A stretch of 64,000 nucleotides of DNA from Paraburkholderia ginsengiterrae (GCF_001645125.1 NZ_LXKA01000360.1:124001-188000), one strand, 5' to 3'. Positions 53,684 through 62,012 are shown, numbered from the stretch's first letter. Notes: generated by a model not told the origin, from the sequence alone. Numbers and translations: made by a program.

Positions 53684-54520
53684 ATGACGCGAATCGCACT
53701 GTGGATGCTCATCGGCTGCCTGACGGCGGCGGTGTACGCGAGTGAGCAATTACCTGAGGGGCGTGATCTGAACGTGGATCAGATCGTCGCAAAAAATGTC
53801 GACGCCCGGGGTGGCCTCGAAGCGTGGAGGAAGATCGACACGATGGCCTGGGTCGGGCACGTGGATAGCGCGAATGCTCCTTCGGAAGAGCTGCCGTTCT
53901 CGCTCGCGCTGAAACGTCCGAACCTGACGCGCTTCGAAATCACCGTGCTCAACCATCGCGCTGTCCGTGCATTCGACGGCAAGCAAGGCTGGAAAACGAG
54001 CCCGAGCGCCACAGGCAGCGGAGAATTGCGACCGTACACCATCGACGAACTGAGGTCCGCGAAGGACGAGCAGGTGATCGACGGGTTGCTGATCGATCAT
54101 CAGGCCAAGGGCATCGAAGTCACGCTCGAAGGCAGCGACAAGCTCGACGGGCACGACGCTTACCGCCTCGCCGCGAAGTTGCCCTCCGGGGTGACGCGGC
54201 ATGTGTGGGTCGACGCGCAGAGCTTTCTCGACGTGAAGTATGACCGTGAGGCGCGCGGCCCTCGTGGGCCGGTCACGGTGGAAGTGAAGTACAGCGACTA
54301 CAAAAATGTCGACGGCGTGCAGGTGCCGTTCACGATCGAAAGCGGCGTAGTCGCGGCCGGCAGGAGCGACAGGCTGACGATTGAGAAAGTGTCGATCAAT
54401 CCGCCGCTCAACGACGCGATGTTCGCGAGGCCGGGCGCGCCGCTTCATCGCAATTCAGTGTCGGTAAATGCCGAGGCGTCGTTGCCCATGCCGCCCACCT
54501 TGAACCGGCCGAGCCCTTAA
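53684..54520 (+). CDS. LolA-like periplasmic protein 2
   Basis: 278 residues with a signal peptide ending AVYASEQ. It parallels the preceding protein block by block: QIVAKNVDARGGLEAWRKID, LALKRPNLTRFEITVLNHRA, FDGKQGWKTSPSA, RPYTIDELRSAKDEQVIDG, YSDYKNVDGVQVPFTIES. ATG 53684 has CGAGG nine bases upstream; the ATG at 53663 lacks a ribosome site. Tandem duplication followed by strong divergence suggests two different cargoes or a heterodimer. Confidence 0.75.
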   Translation: MTRIALWMLIGCLTAAVYASEQLPEGRDLNVDQIVAKNVDARGGLEAWRKIDTMAWVGHVDSANAPSEELPFSLALKRPNLTRFEITVLNHRAVRAFDGKQGWKTSPSATGSGELRPYTIDELRSAKDEQVIDGLLIDHQAKGIEVTLEGSDKLDGHDAYRLAAKLPSGVTRHVWVDAQSFLDVKYDREARGPRGPVTVEVKYSDYKNVDGVQVPFTIESGVVAAGRSDRLTIEKVSINPPLNDAMFARPGAPLHRNSVSVNAEASLPMPPTLNRPSP

Positions 54521-54522
54521 CC

Positions 54523-56226
54523 ATGAGCCACGCTCGGGGCAACCGGGGAGCCATCGCGCGGGCACGGTCGTTTGCCGCCCTCGCAGTGATTCAATGGGCG
54601 TTGCTCGCGGCGTCGATTACGCCGTCAGGCAAGGCGAACGCGGCCCCGCCGGCACAACCCACGCCGCCGGTCGCGACCGTGAGTACGGGGGAGGCGATCT
54701 TCCAGAAAGGCGTGCTGGGTTCGGGCGAACCGATCGAGGCGATGCACGACGGCGGCGTGAACCTGCGCGGCGCCGCCGCGGCCTGCATGAATTGCCATCG
54801 GCGCAGCGGCCTCGGCTCCAGGGAGGGGAACAACAACATCCCGCCGATCACCGACCGGTATCTGGTCCATCCTCGCGCGGACAGTCCCGACGATCTCGAC
54901 ATTCCCTACGTTCCCGGCATGCGCACCGATCGCGAGCCCTACACCGATGCGACGATCGCACGGGCGGTACGCGAGGGTCTCGACTCGGAAGGCAAGCCGC
55001 TGAGCAGTCTGATGCCGCAGTACGCGCTGAACGACAGCGACATGGGCGCGCTGATCGGTTATCTGAAACGCCTCGACCGGCACGCGCCAACGGGTGTCAC
55101 GGACACCGTGCTGCACTTCGCGACGATCGTCACACCGGACGCGGACCCGGTGAAACGGCAGGGCATGCTCGATGTGCTCAAGCAGTACTTCGCGGACAAG
55201 AACATATTTCCGCTCGGTGCGACGCCGCCGCTGCGCTCGTCGCGCAAGATGATGTTCATGGTCAACCGCCGCTGGGAGTTGCATGTATGGCAGCTGAGCG
55301 GGCCGCCCTCGACGTGGCATGAACAGTTGAAACGCTATCTGGCTGAGCAGCCCGTGTTTGCCGTGCTTTCGGGACTCGGTGGCAAAAACTGGGCGCCGGT
55401 GCATGACTTCTGCGAGCAGGAGGCCGTGCCGTGTCTCTTTCCCAATGTGGAAGTGCCGGTCGAAACCGACCAGGATTTCTATTCCGTGTATTACTCGAAG
55501 GGCGTGCTGCTCGAGGCGGATCTGCTCGCAAGGCGGATTAGCGATGAAGCGGCCAGCAAGACCTCGACAGCGAAGACAAAGGTCTGGCAAGTCTATCGCA
55601 CCGGGGACAATGGCGAGCGGGGCGCTGAGGCGCTGGCCGCCGCGTTGAAAGGCCGTGGTGTCGCGGTCTCGAACCGTGCGCTAGCGCCAGGTGAGAACGT
55701 TGCGGGCGCGCTGCACGGCATTTCGCACTCGGACGTGCTGGTGCTGTGGCTGCGTCCGCCCGACATCGCGGCGCTCGGGCATGTGCCGCCGCCGTCGAAC
55801 GCCGTGTTCATGTCGGGGCTGCTGGGCGGACTCGACAGCACACCGCTGCCGGAGAACTGGCGCGCCGTCACGCGCCTTGCGTATCCATTCGACTTGCCGG
55901 ATGGACGGCGGGTCCGTGTCGACTATGCGTTCGGCTGGTTCTCGATCCGCAAGATCCCGATGGTTGCGCCGCAGGTCCAGGCCGACACCTATCTCGCGTG
56001 TGGTCTGCTGGCGGAAACGCTGAGTCATATGGTCGATGCGTTCGAGCGGGACTACCTGATCGAGCGCATTCAGGACATGCTCGAACGCCGCATCCTGACG
56101 GGTTATTACCCACGTCTGACGCTCGCGCCGGGGCAGCGTTTCGCGTCCAAGGGCGGCTATATCGTGCGCTTTGCCGAGCCGGATCGAGTCAGGCTCGTCG
56201 CCGATGGGGACTGGATGGTGCCGTGA
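54523..56226 (+). CDS. c-type cytochrome fused to a type-1 periplasmic binding domain
   Basis: 567 residues with a signal sequence ending around KANAAPP. Residues about 52-185 are a monohaem cytochrome c domain with CMNCH (C88, C91, H92) and a candidate axial Met in SLMPQYALNDSDM. Residues about 190-567 resemble the ABC-type amino-acid/urea periplasmic binding fold (Peripla_BP_6 type): DPVKRQGMLDVLKQYFADKN, VFAVLSGLGGKNWAPVHDFC, YYSKGVLLEADLLARRI, VWQVYRTGDNGERGAEALAA. It starts two bases after the previous stop. It could couple ligand sensing or binding to electron transfer; no known function is claimed. Confidence 0.78.
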   Translation: MSHARGNRGAIARARSFAALAVIQWALLAASITPSGKANAAPPAQPTPPVATVSTGEAIFQKGVLGSGEPIEAMHDGGVNLRGAAAACMNCHRRSGLGSREGNNNIPPITDRYLVHPRADSPDDLDIPYVPGMRTDREPYTDATIARAVREGLDSEGKPLSSLMPQYALNDSDMGALIGYLKRLDRHAPTGVTDTVLHFATIVTPDADPVKRQGMLDVLKQYFADKNIFPLGATPPLRSSRKMMFMVNRRWELHVWQLSGPPSTWHEQLKRYLAEQPVFAVLSGLGGKNWAPVHDFCEQEAVPCLFPNVEVPVETDQDFYSVYYSKGVLLEADLLARRISDEAASKTSTAKTKVWQVYRTGDNGERGAEALAAALKGRGVAVSNRALAPGENVAGALHGISHSDVLVLWLRPPDIAALGHVPPPSNAVFMSGLLGGLDSTPLPENWRAVTRLAYPFDLPDGRRVRVDYAFGWFSIRKIPMVAPQVQADTYLACGLLAETLSHMVDAFERDYLIERIQDMLERRILTGYYPRLTLAPGQRFASKGGYIVRFAEPDRVRLVADGDWMVP

Positions 56227-56288
56227 CGATGGGGTGGGGCGCGCACTGCCACGCGAGCACCATCGCCACCGCGCCATTGAGCGTCTCC

Positions 56289-56349
56289 CCTACCGCAAGA
56301 ATAGGACATTGACCCATGCCGGTTCCCGCTGTCGGTTTGCACAATATAG
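56289..56349 (+). promoter_or_regulatory. copy B of the shared element with downstream -10-like box
   Basis: CCTACCGCAAG (56289-56299), TAGG and TTGACCCATGCC (to 56320) match copy A in order and spacing. CACAATATAGACG follows at 56340-56352, 24 nt after CCCAT; nearly the same box (CACAATTAAGACG) lies 25 nt after CCCAT in copy D. It is the probable promoter of the cytochrome-porin operon. Confidence 0.7.
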
Positions 56350-56415
56350 ACGTGGCCTGAGTAGACGAGGCCTGAGACAAGGCAGGTTTTAAACACAGTG
56401 CAGGGAGAAATAGCC

Positions 56416-57801
56416 ATGGTTTTGACTATTATCAGCAATCCTGCATTTATCAAATGGCTGCGATGCGTGTGGTTCACGTCTTTCGTGGCAGTTTGCTTGT
56501 TCCAGGCTTCTATCGCTCACGCGCTGCCTATCTTCGCCCGTCAAACGGGTCAAAGCTGTGTGGCGTGCCATGCGGGCGGCCAGTTTCCCGAACTCACGCC
56601 CTATGGGCGCATGTTCAAGCTGAACGGTTATACGCTCGGTGAACGTACGATTCCGCTCGCCGTGATGGGCACGGTCGATGCGACCAAGACCAGGCACAAC
56701 ACCGACGCCAGCGGGAATCAGGTCTCACCCAAGGACGGCAATCTGACTTGGGACGCGGCCAGCATTTTCCTCGCCGGCAAGATTACCGACAAGATCGGCG
56801 CATTCGCTCAATATACCTATACGAACTACGATCACCAGGACGCTGCCGGCAAGTGGGTCGGTAAATGGGCATCGGACAACACCGATTTCCGTTTCGTGGA
56901 GCGGATTGTCAGCGAAGCGAGCGACTTCATACTAGGCGTAACGTTGCACAACAATCCGACTGTACAAGACGTCTTCAACTCCGCTCCGGCGTGGAGCTAC
57001 CCTTATGTTTCTTCGTCAACCAGCGCGGTTGGCTCACCGCCGTTCACCACGCTGATCGAAGGCGCGCTGGCGCAGCAGGTGGTAGGCATTGGCGGCTACC
57101 TCTACTGGAACAAGCTGCTGTACGCGGAACTGACCGCGTACAGCACGGCCGACGGCATCTGGTCGTTCCTGAGCCACGGCAACAAGGCCGGAGACCTCGC
57201 GCACCCGCAGGTCTATCTGAAAGGCTACAACCCCTATTGGCGCGTTGCGCTGACGCACGAATGGGGTCCGCACAACATCATGGTGGGCACGTTCGGCCTC
57301 TTTGCGGACGTCTATCCCAACGACCCGAATGCGTTTCCTATCTTCACGCAGGGCGTGACCCGCTTCCGCGATGTCGGGGTGGACGCGCAGTATCAGTATC
57401 TGCTGGAGCCGCATACGATCACCGCGCAGGCTCGTTATATTCACGAGAACATCAGTGATCCGAATAATTTTATCTACAGCGACAGCCAGTCGGCGAATCT
57501 CAAATCGGTGCTGCTGAAAGCCTCGTATATCTATCAGGCCAAGTACGGCATCAGCCTGTCTTACTTCAGCGTGACGGGCAGCACCGATAGCGCCGCCTAC
57601 GCCAGCAGCGCGAATTTCTCGCCCAACACGCAAGGCTGGACCCCGGAGATTTTCTGGATTCCGGTGCAGAACATCCGGGTCGGCCTGCAGTACACGCATT
57701 TCACCAAATTTCTCGGGTCCCGCTCGAACTACGACGGAAATGGGCGCAACGCGTCGGATAACGACACGCTGTTCGTCTACTTGTGGGCAGCGTACTGGTG
57801 A
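56416..57801 (+). CDS. Cyc2-like outer-membrane cytochrome-porin fusion
   Basis: 461 residues with an N-terminal export signal ending ASIAHALP. Immediately after it is the fused-cytochrome signature PIFARQTGQSCVACHAGGQF (C48, C51, H52), continuing PELTPYGRMFKLNGYTLGE. Residues about 75-461 are a beta-barrel: alternating aromatic strands, even spacing of Tyr/Trp, and a C-terminal aromatic (LWAAYW). This order, one haem then a porin, is that of Cyc2-type proteins, which move electrons across the outer membrane. ATG 56416 follows GGGAGAAATAGCC. Co-transcribed with a dihaem cytochrome. Confidence 0.78.
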   Translation: MVLTIISNPAFIKWLRCVWFTSFVAVCLFQASIAHALPIFARQTGQSCVACHAGGQFPELTPYGRMFKLNGYTLGERTIPLAVMGTVDATKTRHNTDASGNQVSPKDGNLTWDAASIFLAGKITDKIGAFAQYTYTNYDHQDAAGKWVGKWASDNTDFRFVERIVSEASDFILGVTLHNNPTVQDVFNSAPAWSYPYVSSSTSAVGSPPFTTLIEGALAQQVVGIGGYLYWNKLLYAELTAYSTADGIWSFLSHGNKAGDLAHPQVYLKGYNPYWRVALTHEWGPHNIMVGTFGLFADVYPNDPNAFPIFTQGVTRFRDVGVDAQYQYLLEPHTITAQARYIHENISDPNNFIYSDSQSANLKSVLLKASYIYQAKYGISLSYFSVTGSTDSAAYASSANFSPNTQGWTPEIFWIPVQNIRVGLQYTHFTKFLGSRSNYDGNGRNASDNDTLFVYLWAAYW

Positions 57802-57852
57802 CTTTTCTTCTTTTCAGACATCGGAACAGGTAGTGGCAAGGAGGTTCGTGAC

Positions 57853-58527
57853 ATGAAAAAGATAGCGCAATTCATCTCTCTCGGGATGGCGCTGGCAGGA
57901 GCGGGCTGTCACGACATGGACCGCTCACGAGCGGTCGATAACCCTGCCGTCGCGGGCAAGACCATCGCGCTGCAAGTCTGCTCGAACTGTCACGGCGTGA
58001 AGGGCGTCTCCATATCGCCGGCTTTTCCCAAGCTGGCGGGGCAGCGGCGCGAATACCTCGTCGATCAATTGACGGACTTCAAGACTCATGCGCGATCCGA
58101 CCCGAACGCCAAGCGGTTCATGTGGGGCTTTACGCACCTGAGCGAAGCGCAAATCGACGATCTGGCGGCGTATTTTTCCAGTCAGACGCCGGTGATGGGC
58201 GAACCCGCCGAGCAATCGCTCATGGTCGAAGGCAAGGCGATCTTCGCCTCGGGGTTGCCGGACAAGGGTGTCGCGGCATGCGTGTCGTGCCACGGCAAGC
58301 ATGGCGAGGGAATGAATCAGTTTCCGCGCTTAGCCGGACAACATGCGGACTATGTCTACAAGCAGCTGCTGGTTTTTCAGCACGACGTCGAACAAAGGCC
58401 ACGTGGTGAAATCATGAAGTCGATCTGCAGCAACATGTCGGAGCGGGATATGCGCGCCGTTGCGGCCTTCGTCGAGGCGTTTCCGCCGGAAACCGAGGCA
58501 GCGGCGAACCCGCCGGCCGACCAATGA
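57853..58527 (+). CDS. dihaem c4-type cytochrome
   Basis: 224 residues. Two cytochrome c domains: CSNCH (C43, C46, H47) and CVSCH (C143, C146, H147), each followed by LAGQ and a Met region (KRFMWGF; IMKSICSNMSERDM), the c4 arrangement. A Cys at position 19 (ALAGAGC) may be lipidated, though the lipobox is not canonical. AAGGAGGTTCGTGAC precedes the ATG. It can carry electrons between the cytochrome-porin at the outer membrane and inner-membrane oxidases. Confidence 0.87.
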   Translation: MKKIAQFISLGMALAGAGCHDMDRSRAVDNPAVAGKTIALQVCSNCHGVKGVSISPAFPKLAGQRREYLVDQLTDFKTHARSDPNAKRFMWGFTHLSEAQIDDLAAYFSSQTPVMGEPAEQSLMVEGKAIFASGLPDKGVAACVSCHGKHGEGMNQFPRLAGQHADYVYKQLLVFQHDVEQRPRGEIMKSICSNMSERDMRAVAAFVEAFPPETEAAANPPADQ

Positions 58528-58845
58528 GCACGCTGCCTTACCGGGCACCGCGCGCCCAGGTGGGGCGGGGCAGACTGCACCCAGGGCGGCCTACCCGCGC
58601 GGTGAGGGCAGGCCGCTGCACGGCAGCGGTGCCCACCAGGACGCAGGCATCGGTGTTGAGATCATCGCGGTTTGGAGCGCCGGTCGTATTGAGGCGGACG
58701 GGTGGCGCTCCATCCGCCGGCGGGCGCTTTTTTTTCAATCGACAGTGCGCACTCGCAGAGCGATTGGCGAAGCGCGCGCGTAGCGATTTCGGTCCATAGC
58801 ATGCGTCCGGCGTCGCATTGATAGTTCTGCGCAACGGTGAAGGCC
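58528..58845. other. intergenic region with probable terminator
   Basis: 318 bp. GC-rich dyads GGAGCGCC/GGCGCTCC (58674-58681, 58704-58711) and GGCGGA/TCCGCC (58693-58698, 58713-58718) precede an eight-T run at 58728-58735, so the cytochrome operon probably ends here. I looked for remains of a ResB (Ccs1) gene, which often sits between c4 and ccsB, and saw none. Confidence 0.55.
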
Positions 58846-60069
58846 ATGAACCCGACACGAATGTCTCTTGACGCCGGCACGCCGGACCTTGTGCCCGTGC
58901 TTCAACGGGACGGCGTAGAGCTGGATGCACGAGCGTTGGCGTCGCTCGACGAGCGGCCGTTCCTGAAACGGCTCGGCATCGTCGACTGGCTGTTCGCCCT
59001 CGCCATGGTGGCGGGCGCGGGGTTCGCGCTGTCGCGCTACTACCCGTTCATGAATTACTACGACAAGCTGGTGCTGGTTTGCGCCGTGCCGGTGTTCGTG
59101 GTGCTCGGCTGGCGCTGGAAGCCGGTGCGTCCGCTGATGGTGGGGATCGCCGCGCTGTCGCTGCTCGCCATCCAGATCTATCACGGCGATCTCAGCCGCG
59201 CGGACAACGCGTTCTTCCTCAAGTACTTCCTGTCGAGCCAGTCCGCGATTCTGTGGATGAGCGCGCTCTTCGTGTTCGCCACCGTGTTCTACTGGATCGG
59301 TTTGTTGTCGCGCTCGCCGACCGGCGCCGCGATCGGCTCGAAGATGACGTGGGCCGCGGTCGTGATGGGATTTGTCGGCCTGATGGTGCGCTGGTACGAG
59401 TCGTACCTGATCGGCGCGGACGTCGGCCATATTCCCATCTCGAACCTGTACGAAGTGTTCGTGCTGTTCAGCCTGATCACCGCGCTGTTCTACCTGTACT
59501 ACGAGCAGCACTACAACACGCGGGCGCTCGGCGCCTTCGTGCTGCTGGTGATCAGCGCCGCGGTTGGCTTCCTGATGTGGTACTCGGTGGCGCGCGACGC
59601 GCAGCAGATCCAGCCGCTCGTGCCGGCGCTGCAAAGCTGGTGGATGAAGATTCACGTGCCGGCGAACTTCATTGGCTACGGCAGCTTTGCGCTGTCGGCC
59701 ATGGTGGGGGTTGCGTATCTGATGAAAGAGCGCGGCGTGCTGGCCGACCGCCTGCCGGCGCTCGACGTGCTCGACGACGTGATGTACAAGTCGATCGCCG
59801 TCGGCTTCGCGTTCTTCACGATTGCCACGATTCTCGGCGCGCTGTGGGCCGCGGAAGCCTGGGGCGGCTACTGGAGCTGGGACCCGAAGGAGACGTGGGC
59901 GCTGATCGTCTGGCTGAACTACGCGGCCTGGCTGCACATGCGGCTCATGAAGGGGCTGCGCGGCGCGGTGGCGGCCTGGTGGGCGCTGACTGGCCTGCTG
60001 GTGACGACCTTTGCGTTCCTGGGCGTCAACATGTTCCTGTCGGGTCTGCATAGCTACGGCAAGCTGTGA
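58846..60069 (+). CDS. ccsB: cytochrome c biogenesis protein CcsB/CcsA (ResC)
   Basis: 407 residues, about eight membrane helices. The tryptophan-rich haem-handling motif WGGYWSWDPKETWALI is intact, with conserved flanking histidines (HVPANFIGYGSF; LHMRLMKGLRG). System II needs this protein with ResB to export haem and attach it to CXXCH. ATG 58846 is chosen behind GGTGAAGGCC; a GTG three codons earlier is possible. It follows genes for four haem sites in this window, so it may serve them, but no resB is adjacent. Confidence 0.9.
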   Translation: MNPTRMSLDAGTPDLVPVLQRDGVELDARALASLDERPFLKRLGIVDWLFALAMVAGAGFALSRYYPFMNYYDKLVLVCAVPVFVVLGWRWKPVRPLMVGIAALSLLAIQIYHGDLSRADNAFFLKYFLSSQSAILWMSALFVFATVFYWIGLLSRSPTGAAIGSKMTWAAVVMGFVGLMVRWYESYLIGADVGHIPISNLYEVFVLFSLITALFYLYYEQHYNTRALGAFVLLVISAAVGFLMWYSVARDAQQIQPLVPALQSWWMKIHVPANFIGYGSFALSAMVGVAYLMKERGVLADRLPALDVLDDVMYKSIAVGFAFFTIATILGALWAAEAWGGYWSWDPKETWALIVWLNYAAWLHMRLMKGLRGAVAAWWALTGLLVTTFAFLGVNMFLSGLHSYGKL

Positions 60070-60111
60070 ATACGGGCCGCCACGGGCGCGCCGCATGGCG
60101 GGTCTCTCCCA

Positions 60112-60143
60112 CCCCTGGAAGCGGGTAATCCTGCTTCCAGGGG
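60112..60143. terminator. perfect 11-bp inverted repeat after ccsB
   Basis: CCCCTGGAAGC (60112-60122) and GCTTCCAGGGG (60133-60143) form a perfect stem with a 10-nt loop. No T-run follows. Probable transcript end of ccsB. Confidence 0.5.
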
Positions 60144-60211
60144 ACTCCGATCCGCGCGAGAATAGTGTTACGGGTCCAAATGGACCTTGATATACGGTCA
60201 GAGAGGCCGCC

Positions 60212-60721
60212 ATGAGACGCATATACTTTCTGCTCCCCAGCACGCAATGTGCGCGGATGATTGTCGATGAACTCCTGTTGAAACGGATCACCTGGCGGCA
60301 CATCCACGTGCTCGCCAACCACAGCGTAACGCTCGATGACTTACCGGAGGCCTCGCTCGTCCAGAGCAGCGACGTGCTGCACGCGCTCGAGCGAGGGACG
60401 GCGGCGGGTTGTGCGACCGGCATGCTGACCGGCCTGGTCGCCATGGCTTTTCCGCCTGCCGGACTGACCATTGCGGGCGGGGTAGTCGTTGCGCTCACGC
60501 TCGCGGGCGGCGGCTTCGGCGCATGGACCGCGACCATGATCGGTCTCGGCGTGCCGAATACGCGCCTCAAACGCTTCGAACAGGCCATCGAGCACGGCGA
60601 GCTGCTGATGATGGTCGACGTTCCGCAGAACCGTGTCGATGAAATAGAAGACATGGTCAAGCTGCATCACGCAGAGGCTGACATCCAGGGAACGGAGCCA
60701 ACGATTCCCGCATTTCCGTAA
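60212..60721 (+). CDS. DUF1269-family membrane protein
   Basis: 169 residues. Soluble flanks surround a central Gly-rich double membrane segment (AAGCATGMLTGLVAMAFPPA and VVVALTLAGGGFGAWTATMI). RIYFLLPSTQCARMIVDELL at the start and HGELLMMVDVPQNRVDEIED near the end are DUF1269 features. Upstream lies the dyad GGTCCA-AA-TGGACC with GATATA nearby, a possible promoter/operator. Such proteins are often linked to stress; function unknown. Confidence 0.8.
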   Translation: MRRIYFLLPSTQCARMIVDELLLKRITWRHIHVLANHSVTLDDLPEASLVQSSDVLHALERGTAAGCATGMLTGLVAMAFPPAGLTIAGGVVVALTLAGGGFGAWTATMIGLGVPNTRLKRFEQAIEHGELLMMVDVPQNRVDEIEDMVKLHHAEADIQGTEPTIPAFP

Positions 60722-60757
60722 TCCATCTGTTTCCGCAATCGTCGACCGGATGAAAAA

Positions 60758-60777
60758 CCCGGCGCGCCTGCGCCGGG
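60758..60777. terminator. bidirectional terminator between DUF1269 and transglycosylase genes
   Basis: CCCGGCGC-GCCT-GCGCCGGG stem. On the minus strand it is followed by GGTTTTTCA, so it should end the transglycosylase transcript; on the plus strand an A-run precedes it. Confidence 0.7.
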
Positions 60778-60821
60778 AAGGTCATGTCTGCGGTGCCCGC
60801 TATCGGCGGGAACGCGCCACG

Positions 60822-61454
60822 CTAACCCGCGGAGAGCATGCGCCGGTAGCGCTCCAGAACGCGCGGCACGTAAAGGCGTGTTTCCCGCAGCGAGGGCACG
60901 CGATAGCCCGCACGAATCACGGCATTTTCGCCGGCGTTGTAGGCGGCCACGGTGAGTTCGACATCGTCCTTGAAGAGATCGAGCAGGAAGCGCAGATAGC
61001 GTGCTCCCGTCAGCACGTTATCGCGTGGATTGAGCATGTCTCCTCCCGCGAAGCGCCGTGCTGTTTCGGGCATCACTTGCATCAGTCCTAGCGCGCCTTT
61101 TTCTGAAACCGCTTTCGGGTTATAGCGGGATTCGACGTCGATCACCGCGCGCAGGAGTTCGGGCTGAACGCGAAAGGTGCGGCTCGCTTCGGCGATCACA
61201 TCGGCGAACTGCGACGCGTCTCCGTTGCCGGGCGTCGAGGTATCCGCGCGCTTCGCGCCGCGTTCGGCGGGCGGATCGCCGGCAACGATGACAGCCAGTC
61301 CTGCTTTGCCGGGCTCGTTGGTCAGGACGATGGCTCCATTGCTCTGAACCGCACCAAAAATCTCCGCGCATGCAGCTACCGGTGAAGCCATGCCAAGCAC
61401 CGCGCATGCGACGAGTATCGTGTTTACCGGTCTGGATGAAGAGCTGCAGCGCAT
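60822..61454 (-). CDS. lytic transglycosylase (SLT domain)
   Basis: 210 residues with a signal peptide (VACAVLGMASPVAACAE). A DUF4124-like short start (IFGAVQSNGAIVLTNEPG) precedes the SLT goose-lysozyme-like domain: catalytic Glu108 in VIDVESRYNPKAVSEKGALG, then LMQVMPETARRF and TVAAYNAGENAVIRAG. It cleaves peptidoglycan in the periplasm. ATG 61454 is eight bases after GGGGGA. Copy D of the shared element lies in its promoter, which links it to the oxidase operon rather than to general cell-wall turnover. Confidence 0.9.
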   Translation of the reverse strand: MRCSSSSRPVNTILVACAVLGMASPVAACAEIFGAVQSNGAIVLTNEPGKAGLAVIVAGDPPAERGAKRADTSTPGNGDASQFADVIAEASRTFRVQPELLRAVIDVESRYNPKAVSEKGALGLMQVMPETARRFAGGDMLNPRDNVLTGARYLRFLLDLFKDDVELTVAAYNAGENAVIRAGYRVPSLRETRLYVPRVLERYRRMLSAG

Positions 61455-61470
61455 GGTCATGTTCCCCCGC

Positions 61471-61532
61471 GTCTTAATTGTGGTGTGGGGAAAAGCCGAG
61501 CGGCAATGGGGCACCTCCCTACACTTTTGCGG
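61471..61532 (-). promoter_or_regulatory. copy D of the shared element with -10-like box
   Basis: Read on the minus strand: CCGCAAAAGTGTAGGGAGG then TGCCCCATTGCC (61532 to 61502). GTGTAGGG-N-GGTGCCCCAT is almost identical to copy A. CACAATTAAGACG (to 61470) follows 25 nt after CCCAT, as in copy B. It precedes the transglycosylase gene. Confidence 0.7.
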
Positions 61533-62012
61533 CGGCGGACAAACGTTTCGAGGGGCTGTACAAAAGCGTTACGTTCGTAACGCGCGGTAAACGTCCGCAA
61601 TCGAACCCGTCTCGCGGCTGGGTTTCTCGGGAGGGGAAATATTTCTGATTTTGTTAAACGCGCGGTAAGTCTTGCCTCACGGGAAGATTTTGTGCGTAAT
61701 GCCTACCGCATCAGTATTGGCACTAATCTCCGCGCCGGCTCGGATCAGTTCAAATATGAAACATTCGCGTAGCTGTTTTCAGCCATGGCAAACGTCTTAC
61801 GAATATGACGTACTGGACAACATTGGGTTACGGGGACATGGCGCGAACCTTGCGAAGGGGAGGCGGACTGCTACCCATGCGCGTGCAAAATTAAGGGAAC
61901 AGTTAGGAATTCGAAGGTAGAAGGTGCAAGAAAAAGACGAGACCTGCGGCGAACTGCACTGAGAGGCTTCAACGCATGGTCGCGACCAGTTCATGGTTGC
62001 AGGGGTAAACAA
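61533..62012. other. upstream region of the response regulator gene
   Basis: 480 bp with no credible gene. A degenerate copy (C) of the shared element starts at 61702 (CCTACCGCA, then TATTGG) and has AAATATG about 42 nt further on, a layout like copies A and B. This would allow autoregulation. The rest is AT-richer than its surroundings. No distinct ribosome site precedes ATG 62013 beyond a weak GGGGTAAACAA. Confidence 0.5.

Noticed and set aside
58528-58845. ResB remnant between c4 and ccsB
   Set aside because: No frame in this stretch shows ResB-like membrane or conserved segments; it contains GC-rich dyads and a T-run instead.
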